In this document: positions 57,323 through 64,000 of the stretch, one piece after another
Layout of the letters: the number at the start of each line of letters is the position of its first letter
Position numbering within the stretch: the stretch's first letter is position 1
Assembly: GCA_002287035.1 (NCBI GenBank)
Contig: NSKG01000005.1
Span: forward strand, 248,001 to 312,000
Length of the DNA stretch: 64,000 nt
DNA from: Pseudomonas sp. WN033
GTDB lineage: Bacteria > Pseudomonadota > Gammaproteobacteria > Pseudomonadales > Pseudomonadaceae
Reading direction: 5' to 3'
Notes under the pieces: model-generated
What the model was told of the DNA's origin: nothing
Database searches by the model: none
What the model saw: only the letters and a program-made list of their open reading frames with translations
Position numbers and translations under genes: made by a program

Positions 57323-58708
57323 TCAGCCCATACCCAGCATCATCAGTAGTGCGATCGCGGCCAGACAGGCCACCACCGGGATAGCCACGGTGACCACGAA
57401 CATGTCCTTGTAGGCTTCACGATGGGTCAGCCCCATGATCATGAAGGTGGCGATCACCGCCCCACAATGCGGCAGCGAGTCCAGACCGCCCGAGGCAATG
57501 GCCGCGATCCGGTGCAAGATCTCCGGCTGCACGCCCATCTCCAGGTAATGCGGAGCCAGCGACTGCATGAAAATCTGCAGGCCGCCGGAAGACGAACCAA
57601 CGATGGCCGAGACCACGCTGGCCGAGGCAAACACCGACAGTAGCGGCGGCAGATCAGCACTGAGAATCCACTGGGCAAACTGACCAAAACCGGCGGTCTG
57701 GGTCACTACTCCACCGAAGCCGATTACTGCCGCGGTATTGAGCAGCGGCATGATCGAGTCTTCAGCACCCTGGCCAAATACTTGCCCTACCTTGCGCCGC
57801 ATGCTTGGGAACAGCACTACGCAGGTCAACGAACCCAGGATCAGGGCCATGCTCGGCCAGATGATCGGCTGGGTCTGGCTAAAGACCAGGCTGCGCGCCA
57901 GCAGACTGTCGCTTCCAGACCAGTCACCCATGGCCAACAACAGACGCGGCAGCATGATCACGCCCAGCACCACGATCATCGGAACCATCGCCAGATACCA
58001 CGGTGGTGCATCGGCAGGATCACCAATCAACTGTTCCATGCGCTTGTCCTGGGTGTTTTCGATAAAACCTTCACCGTTGGCCCGGGCCAGCCGCCAGCCA
58101 CGTTCGACATACCACATGCCAAGCCCAACCATGACCAGAGCAGCGAAGATCCCGATCCAGCCGCCAGCGAACAGGTCGGTCCCCAGTGAACTGGCCGAAA
58201 TCACGTTATGGATCGACGGAGTCCCCGGTAGCGCGGTCATGGTGAAGGTTCCTGCCCCGACCGAAGTCGCTGCCGCCCAGAGCCGTTTGGGCAGGTTGGC
58301 TTCACGCATCAAAGTGATGCCCAGCGGGTACATGGTGAACACCACCACGAACACCACCACGCCACCGTAGGTCAGCAGCGCACATACCAGCATGCCCACC
58401 AACAAGGTGCGCTTCACCCCCAGGCTGTTGGTAATGGCCAGCGCGATGCTCTTGGCTGCCTGACTGGTCGCCATGGCCTTACCAAAAATTGCCCCACAGA
58501 GGAACAACAGAAAGAACTTGCCAGCGAAGGTAAAGGCCCCAAGCGGGCCGAAGGGATAGAACTCGAGCAGAGTCTTGGGAATCAACAATCCGTTGGTCAC
58601 TGCCACTACCAAAGCACAAACCAGCGAGGCGATAAAGATATTGGCTCCGCGCAGGGCCATGAAAATCAGCAGGGCGAGCCCCGCTAGCAAGCCTAAGTTG
58701 CCCAGCAT
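57323..58708 (-). CDS. GntP-family permease
   Basis: 461 residues, about 12-14 membrane helices, GntP/CitMHS-like. Seen: LCGAIFGKAMATSQAAKSIA, LTYGGVVVFVVVFTMYPLG, TMTALPGTPSIHNVISASSL, and SSSGGLQIFMQSLAPHYLEMG with GLDSLPHCGAVIATFMIMGL near the C-terminus. Members import gluconate, fructuronate or short hydroxyacids; some Pseudomonas relatives carry 3-hydroxybutyrate, but the substrate cannot be fixed here. The start MLGNLGLLAG at 58708 begins directly with the first helix; AAGGA lies 13 nt upstream. Confidence 0.88.
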   Translation of the reverse strand: MLGNLGLLAGLALLIFMALRGANIFIASLVCALVVAVTNGLLIPKTLLEFYPFGPLGAFTFAGKFFLLFLCGAIFGKAMATSQAAKSIALAITNSLGVKRTLLVGMLVCALLTYGGVVVFVVVFTMYPLGITLMREANLPKRLWAAATSVGAGTFTMTALPGTPSIHNVISASSLGTDLFAGGWIGIFAALVMVGLGMWYVERGWRLARANGEGFIENTQDKRMEQLIGDPADAPPWYLAMVPMIVVLGVIMLPRLLLAMGDWSGSDSLLARSLVFSQTQPIIWPSMALILGSLTCVVLFPSMRRKVGQVFGQGAEDSIMPLLNTAAVIGFGGVVTQTAGFGQFAQWILSADLPPLLSVFASASVVSAIVGSSSGGLQIFMQSLAPHYLEMGVQPEILHRIAAIASGGLDSLPHCGAVIATFMIMGLTHREAYKDMFVVTVAIPVVACLAAIALLMMLGMG

Positions 58709-58937
58709 CAATGCATTCCTTGTAGTTGTCTCATTGTGGTTGCGACACATTACCGCACTGTCGAGCCAGAACAAACACCTGCAACAGGGAATTAAAATTG
58801 CTGAATACCCTCTAACACGCTGGTTTATGACTTATGACAACACCATAGTCAAAAACCGGTGCTAGTATTGTTGATGCTAACGGGGAGCGTTCAATAGAAC
58901 CGACCCAACGCAAGGACTCATCGAGAAGGGGAAAACC

Positions 58938-59192
58938 ATGAAAACTGCACTGCAATTGTCCGCCGTTGCCCTGGCCGCGCTGTTGGCTGTCGGCTGCAGC
59001 AACACCCAGCACCAGGAAACCAGCGCTCGTCTGACTGCCAACGAGAACGCCACAGCACGTGCTCAGGCTCGTGCCGATGAGGCCTATCGCAAGGCGGAAG
59101 AAGCACTGGCCGCAGCTCAGCGGGCTCAGCAAAGCGCTGACGAAGCCAATGAGCGGGCCATGCGCATGCTGGAGCGGACCAGCCGCAAGTAA
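58938..59192 (+). CDS. oprI: Major outer-membrane lipoprotein OprI (Lpp family)
   Basis: 84 residues. Signal peptide with lipobox AVGC (Cys20), then an Ala/Arg/Glu/Gln-rich heptad coiled coil ([20 protein letters not shown]) and a C-terminal ERTSRK whose last Lys can be linked to peptidoglycan. OprI is an abundant lipoprotein tethering the outer membrane. The gene is monocistronic. The L,D-transpeptidase family that makes this crosslink is encoded convergently next door, with a repeat element between them. Confidence 0.96.
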   Translation: MKTALQLSAVALAALLAVGCSNTQHQETSARLTANENATARAQARADEAYRKAEEALAAAQRAQQSADEANERAMRMLERTSRK

Positions 59193-59200
59193 GACCCTAA

Positions 59201-59373
59201 GGAAACTCTGATTAATTGCACAAAAGTCCAGCAGCCCGGTTGGTGCTGACCTGTTCTAGACTGTCGATGCCCTGGAGGGGCATCGTCAAGCCCCCAGGGA
59301 TGGGTTCACGGCGTGTCTAGAGCAGATCAGTGACAACTGGGCCGACACCGAAACTGATTTAATCAGTGCTTCC
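59201..59373 (+). mobile_element. MITE-like element, complete copy
   Basis: 173 bp with imperfect 15 bp terminal inverted repeats (GGAAACTCTGATTAA and, at the other end, GGAAGCACTGATTAA, 13 of 15 identical), bounded on both sides by CTAA (59197-59200 and 59374-59377) as a 4 bp target duplication. It has no coding capacity. Interior arms can fold into a long imperfect hairpin. GGAA-type ends with YTAR targets are typical of IS5-group transposons, the probable source of transposase in trans. A degraded copy is at 50713. Confidence 0.8.
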
Positions 59374-60318
59374 CTAATACGCCTTACCAGCCCACTCCGG
59401 CTGGAAAGGCGTACCTATAACGGCTGGCATGCCGTTCTCTGCATACACCAGATCACGGATCTGCCCCCAGTCCAGCCGATACCCCTCCACCTTGGCGCCC
59501 TGCGCAGCCAACAGACTCTGCATTGCTGCCTGACGATCCAGCGTTGAAGGCATACCGTGCTCATCCAATGGCGTATGCACCTCAAGGTACAGTTTGCCTT
59601 CGTGCACACCCAGCTTGAACGGTTGATTAACGATGGTTACCTGGGTACCGATCGGAATATGCGGGTAAAGCTCGGTAATGTCCGCATTGTTCATGCGAAA
59701 GCAGCCATGACTGACCCGCATACCGATACCGAATTGCTTGTTGGTGCCATGAATAACATAGGCCCCCATGGCCAGATTCATCTTGAACGGCCCCATGGGA
59801 TTGTCCGGCCCCGGCGGCACTACCGCCGGCAGGTATTCGCCTTGTGCGGCATGCTCTTCACGAATCGACTGGGGAGGATACCAGGATGGATTTGCTTCCT
59901 TACGCGCAACCCGGGTTTGACCAATGGGTGAGGACCACCCCTCTCGGCCGATACCCACCGGATAGGTCATGACCTGCCCACCGCCTGGCGGGAAGTAGTA
60001 CAGCCGGTATTCCGGCAGGTTGATGACAATCCCTTCACGCGGCGCATCAGGCAAGATGTGCTTACCCGGCATTACCACCTGCACCCCTTCACCTGGCAAC
60101 CAGGGATCGATGTCCGGGTTGGCCGCCAACAGTTCCAGATAGCCGAAACCGTACATTTCGCCAAGATCGGCGAAAGTATTCTCGAACCGAGCCTCGACGC
60201 TGTAAATACGTCCGACCAGCTCCTGGCCCGGAGCCAGATCGTAGCTAGTAGCCATAGCCGGAGCAGCCAGCAGCAAGCTCAGCAAACCACCCAGCAGTCT
60301 AGTCCTGGATCCACTCAT
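59374..60318 (-). CDS. L,D-transpeptidase (YkuD family)
   Basis: 314 residues. Signal peptide about 1-23 (PAMA cleavage), a LysM-like segment (about 45-90) and the YkuD catalytic domain with His190 (YVIHGTNKQFGIG) and SHGCFRMN containing His204 and Cys206. Enzymes of this type form 3-3 crosslinks or attach Lpp to peptidoglycan; adjacency to oprI favours attachment of OprI. The last codons are AYTAG, the stop lying in the CTAA at the edge of the repeat element. The small downstream-overlapping neighbour upstream ends 3 bp before this start. Confidence 0.92.
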   Translation of the reverse strand: MSGSRTRLLGGLLSLLLAAPAMATSYDLAPGQELVGRIYSVEARFENTFADLGEMYGFGYLELLAANPDIDPWLPGEGVQVVMPGKHILPDAPREGIVINLPEYRLYYFPPGGGQVMTYPVGIGREGWSSPIGQTRVARKEANPSWYPPQSIREEHAAQGEYLPAVVPPGPDNPMGPFKMNLAMGAYVIHGTNKQFGIGMRVSHGCFRMNNADITELYPHIPIGTQVTIVNQPFKLGVHEGKLYLEVHTPLDEHGMPSTLDRQAAMQSLLAAQGAKVEGYRLDWGQIRDLVYAENGMPAVIGTPFQPEWAGKAY

Positions 60319-60321
60319 CGT

Positions 60322-60645
60322 TCAGCTTCCTCCAACCCCACTCAGCTCTATCTGCATAGACAACCCTGACAGCTCAGCATTCCGAGTGACCGGGCGTCGT
60401 ACCTGACGTTGCTCGCGCGCCATAGCCAGGCACGCCGGGCACAGGCCGCGTAACGCTTGACGGGTTACTTCGCGATAGACCGGCCGTGATGGCAAAAGAT
60501 CCCCGCACAAGGTTCGCTCCAGCGGCACATCCAGCCGCAGATTGATATCCACCAGGTGCACATGCCAGGGATTGCTGACAAACAGATCCTGCTGCTCATC
60601 CTGCTCCACCATGCACCACCGCCTTGCCATCCAGGACAACGTCAC
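60322..60645 (-). CDS. Hypothetical protein with a CxxC motif, between tesA and LDT
   Basis: 107 residues from a GTG start, or 125 if ATG 60699 inside tesA is used. The GTG at 60645 is preferred because GAGGAA lies 7 nt upstream and the tesA stop is 14 bp away. The protein has no signal peptide; it contains Trp/Arg-rich start, CGDLLPSRPVYREVTRQALRG and a LCPAC pair that may bind zinc together with an upstream Cys. Function unknown; gene order tesA-this-LDT recurs in Pseudomonas as I recall. Confidence 0.7.
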   Translation of the reverse strand: MTLSWMARRWCMVEQDEQQDLFVSNPWHVHLVDINLRLDVPLERTLCGDLLPSRPVYREVTRQALRGLCPACLAMAREQRQVRRPVTRNAELSGLSMQIELSGVGGS

Positions 60646-60658
60646 CTGGAGTTCCTCA

Positions 60659-61306
60659 TCATTCAATATCCTCGGACCGTGATTGCAGCCACTGTTCAAT
60701 GGCCGGCCAGGTATTATCCAGGATTATGGGCTGAGCCGCAGCGGTTGGGTGAATGCCATCAGCCTGCATCAGGTTGTCCTCGCCGGCCACCCCTTCCAGG
60801 ACGAACGGCACCAGCGGCACCTCGTGGGCCTGACTGACATCGACGAAGACCTGTTCAAACGCTCGGGTGTAACGCACGCCGTAATTGGGCGGAATACGGA
60901 TACCCAGCAGCAACGCATCAGCCCCGCTGCTCTGCACACTGCGCACCATACTGGAAAGATTCTGTTGCATATTGGCTGGAGGCAATCCACGCAAGCCGTC
61001 ATTACCACCCAATTCGATCATAACCAAGGCCGGCTGATAGCGCTCCAGCAGGCTCGGCAAGCGGGCTAACCCACCAGCGGTGGTGTCACCACTGACCGAA
61101 GCATTGATCACCTCATAAGGATAGCCATGCTGCTGCAAACGCTCCTGCAGCAGGCTGACCCAGCCCTGCTCAAGTTCCAGACCGAATGCGGCGCTGATAC
61201 TATCGCCAACAACCAACAGACTCTGTGCATTGGCCGGCAGCGCCAGCCAGCCGGCCAGGCACAGGGCCAGCCAGGATTTCCAGACAGTTTTCAAGGCAGA
61301 TACCAT
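60659..61306 (-). CDS. tesA: Acyl-CoA thioesterase I/protease I/lysophospholipase TesA
   Basis: 215 residues, SGNH hydrolase. Signal peptide about 1-27 (LPANA cleavage), block I VVGDSISAAFGL (Ser36), block II Gly in NASVSGDTTAGGL, block III IELGGNDGLRGL, block V QADGIHPTAAAQP with Asp and His. A periplasmic esterase/thioesterase. The ATG at 61306 overlaps by two bases the ATG of the divergent ABC gene; a TTG 12 bp later would give a more ordinary signal peptide start. No good ribosome site is visible for either. Confidence 0.9.
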   Translation of the reverse strand: MVSALKTVWKSWLALCLAGWLALPANAQSLLVVGDSISAAFGLELEQGWVSLLQERLQQHGYPYEVINASVSGDTTAGGLARLPSLLERYQPALVMIELGGNDGLRGLPPANMQQNLSSMVRSVQSSGADALLLGIRIPPNYGVRYTRAFEQVFVDVSQAHEVPLVPFVLEGVAGEDNLMQADGIHPTAAAQPIILDNTWPAIEQWLQSRSEDIE

Positions 61307-61985
61307 GTCAGACAGCGTGATCGTTGCCAGCCACCTTAGCAAAGTCGTTCGTACCTCGGAAGCCGAGCTCACCATCCTCGACGACGTCAGTCTGCATATC
61401 GCCCGCGGCGCTAGTGTCGCCATTGTCGGGGCATCCGGTTCGGGCAAATCAACCCTGCTCAGCCTGCTGGCCGGGCTCGATTTGCCAACCAACGGCGAAG
61501 TCGAACTGGCCGGCAAACCACTCAGCCAACTTGACGAAGACCAGCGTGCGGCACTCAGGGCCGAGCATGTTGGCTTCGTATTCCAGTCCTTCCAGTTACT
61601 CGCCAGCCTGACCGCGCTGGAGAATGTCATGCTGCCGCTGGAGCTGCATGGCCGCAGCGACGCCCGCGAGCGGGCAGCCCAGCTGCTCGAACGGGTTGGC
61701 CTGGGCCAGCGCCTAAGCCACTATCCGCGCCAGCTTTCCGGTGGGGAACAGCAGCGCGTGGCGATTGCCCGAGCCTTCGCCAGCGAACCGGACATCCTGT
61801 TCGCCGACGAGCCAACCGGCAACCTTGACGCCAAAACCGGCCAGCGCATTACCGACCTGCTGTTCGAGCTCAACCGTGAACAGGGCACCACCCTGATCAT
61901 GGTCACCCACGACGCACGCTTGGCCGAGCGCTGCCAATACGCCCTGCATCTGGAAGCCGGCCGCTTGCTGGAGCAGGCCGCATGA
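61305..61985 (+). CDS. ABC transporter ATP-binding protein (YbbA/LolD-like)
   Basis: 226 residues. Walker A GASGSGKST (about 44-52), Q-loop FVFQSFQLL, signature LSGGEQQRVAIARAFA, Walker B ILFADEPTGNLD and the H-loop VTHDARLAERC. It belongs to the MacB/LolD class that works with FtsX-type permeases; beside tesA it corresponds to YbbA. AAGG lies 8 nt before the ATG at 61305. It overlaps the permease start (ATGA). Confidence 0.92.
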   Translation: MSDSVIVASHLSKVVRTSEAELTILDDVSLHIARGASVAIVGASGSGKSTLLSLLAGLDLPTNGEVELAGKPLSQLDEDQRAALRAEHVGFVFQSFQLLASLTALENVMLPLELHGRSDARERAAQLLERVGLGQRLSHYPRQLSGGEQQRVAIARAFASEPDILFADEPTGNLDAKTGQRITDLLFELNREQGTTLIMVTHDARLAERCQYALHLEAGRLLEQAA

Positions 61986-64000
61986 GCCGAGAACATTCTG
62001 CTCAGCTGGCCAGCCGCCTGCTGGCCCGTGAATGGCGCGCCGGAGAGCTGCGGGTGCTGGTCCTGGCGCTGATCATCGCCGTTCTGGTCAGCACCGCGAT
62101 CAGTTTCTTCACTGACCGCCTGCAACGCGGCATGGCCAGCCGCGCCGCCGAATTTCTCGGCGCCGACATGCTGATCTCATCTCGCGATCCGCTACCGCCA
62201 CTGTACGCCGAACAGGCCAGCAGCCGTGGCCTGGAATGGACCGAAGTGGTCGAATTCTCCAGCGTCATGGCCAGCGACAGCGACATGCAGCTCTCCAGTG
62301 TCAAAGCGGTGGGCCCCGGCTATCCCTTGCGTGGCCAGGTCCGCATCAGCGACCGACTGTTTGGCCAGGAGCAGGTGGCCGAGCAGACGCCGGCCCCTGG
62401 TGAGCTCTGGGTCGAACCCCGACTGGTCAGCGTGCTTGGCGTGGATATTGGCGACACCCTGGAAGTCGGACTGTCGGAACTGCGGATTGACGCATTGCTG
62501 ACCCACGAACCCGATCGCGCCGGCGACTTCTACAGCCTGACACCACGGGTGCTGATGAACCTGGCTGACCTCGAGGCCACCGGCATTATCCAGCCCGGCA
62601 GCCGGGTACGCTATCGATTGCTGGTCAGCGGCCCGGAAGCAGCCCTGGCCGATTACCGTCAGTGGTTACAACCACGCCTGAACGAGCACCAAAGGCTGGT
62701 GACCGTTGGTGACGACAACCGGCAGATCGGCAATGCGCTGGAACGCGCCAACCAGTTCCTCGGTTTGGCCAGCATTGCCGCAGTGGTACTGGCCGGGGTG
62801 GCGGTTGCGCTCTCAGCCAACCGCTTCGCCAGCCGCCACTTCGACACCAGCGCCCTGCTGCGCTGTCTGGGTGCCAGCCGCCGGCTGGTACTCAAGGTAT
62901 TTCTGGTGCAACTGGCCTGGCTCGGCCTGCTGGCCACCCTGATCGGGCTGGCACTGGGCTGGCTGATGCAATGGGGGCTGGTGTACCTGCTGGCTGATTT
63001 GCTGCCTCCGGACATTCCCCGTCCTGGCCTGACGCCGCTCCTGATCGGTACCGCCACCGGGTTGGTCGGGCTGATCGGCTTCGCCCTGCCACCGCTGCTC
63101 AGACTCGGCCGAGTTTCGCCCCTGCGAGTTCTGCGCCGCGACCTGGCGCCACTACCGAGCAGCGGCTGGGTTATCTATGGCCTGGCCCTGGGCTCGCTGA
63201 CGCTGTTGATGTGGCAGTTCACCAGCAATCTGCCAATCACCCTGGCGGTTGTTTTTGGTGGTGCTCTGGCGTCTCTGCTGCTCGGCCTGCTGGCCTGGGC
63301 CCTACTCAAGCAAACCGGCGCCCGGCTGCGCAACGCCAGCCTGGCCTGGCGCCTGGGTAGCGGGCAATTGCTCAAGCAGCCAACCACCGCAGCCGGGCAG
63401 ATTCTGGCCTTCGGCCTGATTTTGATGTCCATGGTGGTTATCCTGATTCTGCGTACCGAACTGCTCGACACCTGGCAGGCCCAGTTACCGGATGATGCCC
63501 CCAACCACTTCGCCCTGAACATTCTGCCCAGCGAAGCCGAGGCCTTTACCGCCAAACTGGAACAGATTGGCGCTCGCGCCGCCCCACTCTACCCGGTCAG
63601 CCCCGGCCGGCTGATCGAAGTCAACGGCCAACCGGTGCGTGATCTGGTCACCAAGGACAGCCAGGCCGAGCGAGCAATCAACCGCGATCTGAGCCTGACC
63701 TGGTCCGCCACCCTGGCCACTGACAACCGCTTGAGCGCAGGCCGCTGGTTCGACCAGTTGCCGGATGACCGTCACTGGGTTTCGGTCGAAGCCGGACTGG
63801 CAGACAACCTTGGCGTCAGCCTGAACGATGACCTGACCTTCGTGATCGCCGGCCAGCAGATCCAGGCCCGGGTCGGCAGCATTCGGGAAGTCGAATGGGA
63901 CAACTTCACCCCGAATTTCTTCATGATCTTCTCCCCCGGCACCCTCGACGGCATGCCCCTGACCCTGCTGACCAGCTTCAGTCTGCCAAGTACCGAGCGC
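61982..64000 (+). CDS. FtsX-like ABC permease (YbbP-like), 3' partial
   Basis: Begins ATG 61982 overlapping the ATPase stop and stays open to the window edge (673 codons; family length about 800-850). N-terminal cytoplasmic segment and helix (LRVLVLALIIAVLVSTAISF), a MacB-type periplasmic domain, then FtsX helices with the NRFASRHFDTSALLRCLGASRR region, more helices, and a second periplasmic domain at the edge. YbbAP-type systems are thought to move lipids or hydrophobic compounds from the inner membrane; pairing with TesA hints at lysophospholipid or fatty-acid handling. Confidence 0.92.
   Translation, partial: MSREHSAQLASRLLAREWRAGELRVLVLALIIAVLVSTAISFFTDRLQRGMASRAAEFLGADMLISSRDPLPPLYAEQASSRGLEWTEVVEFSSVMASDSDMQLSSVKAVGPGYPLRGQVRISDRLFGQEQVAEQTPAPGELWVEPRLVSVLGVDIGDTLEVGLSELRIDALLTHEPDRAGDFYSLTPRVLMNLADLEATGIIQPGSRVRYRLLVSGPEAALADYRQWLQPRLNEHQRLVTVGDDNRQIGNALERANQFLGLASIAAVVLAGVAVALSANRFASRHFDTSALLRCLGASRRLVLKVFLVQLAWLGLLATLIGLALGWLMQWGLVYLLADLLPPDIPRPGLTPLLIGTATGLVGLIGFALPPLLRLGRVSPLRVLRRDLAPLPSSGWVIYGLALGSLTLLMWQFTSNLPITLAVVFGGALASLLLGLLAWALLKQTGARLRNASLAWRLGSGQLLKQPTTAAGQILAFGLILMSMVVILILRTELLDTWQAQLPDDAPNHFALNILPSEAEAFTAKLEQIGARAAPLYPVSPGRLIEVNGQPVRDLVTKDSQAERAINRDLSLTWSATLATDNRLSAGRWFDQLPDDRHWVSVEAGLADNLGVSLNDDLTFVIAGQQIQARVGSIREVEWDNFTPNFFMIFSPGTLDGMPLTLLTSFSLPSTER

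Overview
This 64 kb window is bacterial chromosome from a gammaproteobacterium of the Pseudomonadaceae. The evidence is the gene content and order: folD, three tRNAs, tig-clpP-clpX-lon-hupB-ppiD, fabI, an npp-type peptide ABC operon, mltD, gloB, rnhA-dnaQ, nhaB and fimL-nudC follow the arrangement I recall from Pseudomonas aeruginosa, as do pabB-thrH-cysH-cysB and oprI-LDT-tesA. FimL and OprI are Pseudomonas-type proteins. Moderate GC, NhaB and some rearrangement relative to P. aeruginosa fit a Halopseudomonas-like (P. pertucinogena group) species; that placement is inference. The window is almost entirely core genome. I see no prophage, CRISPR array, rRNA or transposase gene.

Layout. 1-1551: end of a type II secretion cluster (gspG, partial, then gspF). 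1560-6162: acuI-like reductase, SohB protease, an SCP2-domain protein, and an APH-type kinase with an SDR dehydrogenase that look like acyl-CoA metabolism. 6233-7894: a chemoreceptor. 8171-12184 (minus): crotonase-fimL-nudC-membrane protein operon. 12533-14026: nhaB behind a strongly structured leader. 14075-16024 (minus): methyltransferase-rnhA-dnaQ. 16104-18537: gloB and mltD. 18677-26922: five-gene peptide ABC transporter (two tandem binding proteins, two permeases, a double ATPase), then fabI. 26986-35740 (minus): proteostasis block tig, clpP, clpX, lon, hupB, ppiD, with a recognisable heat-shock promoter before lon. 35914-36237 (minus): tRNA-Arg, tRNA-His, tRNA-Leu. 36513-38186: folD and an SDR-like protein lacking the catalytic Tyr and Lys. 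38250-46446 (minus): complete 2-methylcitrate (propionate) operon with its GntR regulator and operator-like dyads.

46805-49378 is the least understood part: a 7TM protein with an inactive-transglutaminase-like periplasmic domain, next to a RimK-like ATP-grasp ligase. 49390-56862 is biosynthetic: pabB, thrH, cysH, cysB, a 5'-nucleotidase, a PanE-like reductase and DAHP synthase. 56923-60318: a small acetyltransferase, a GntP permease, lipoprotein OprI and an L,D-transpeptidase that probably crosslinks it to peptidoglycan. 60322-64000: a small cysteine-containing protein, tesA and a divergent YbbA/YbbP-type ABC pair, cut by the window end.

The main non-coding observations are two copies of a ~170 bp MITE-like element at the ends of convergent genes (50713 and 59201), the nhaB leader (12430-12525), the lon and hupB promoters, and dyads in front of mltD and around the prp regulator. 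All calls come from reading the sequence; no database search was run.
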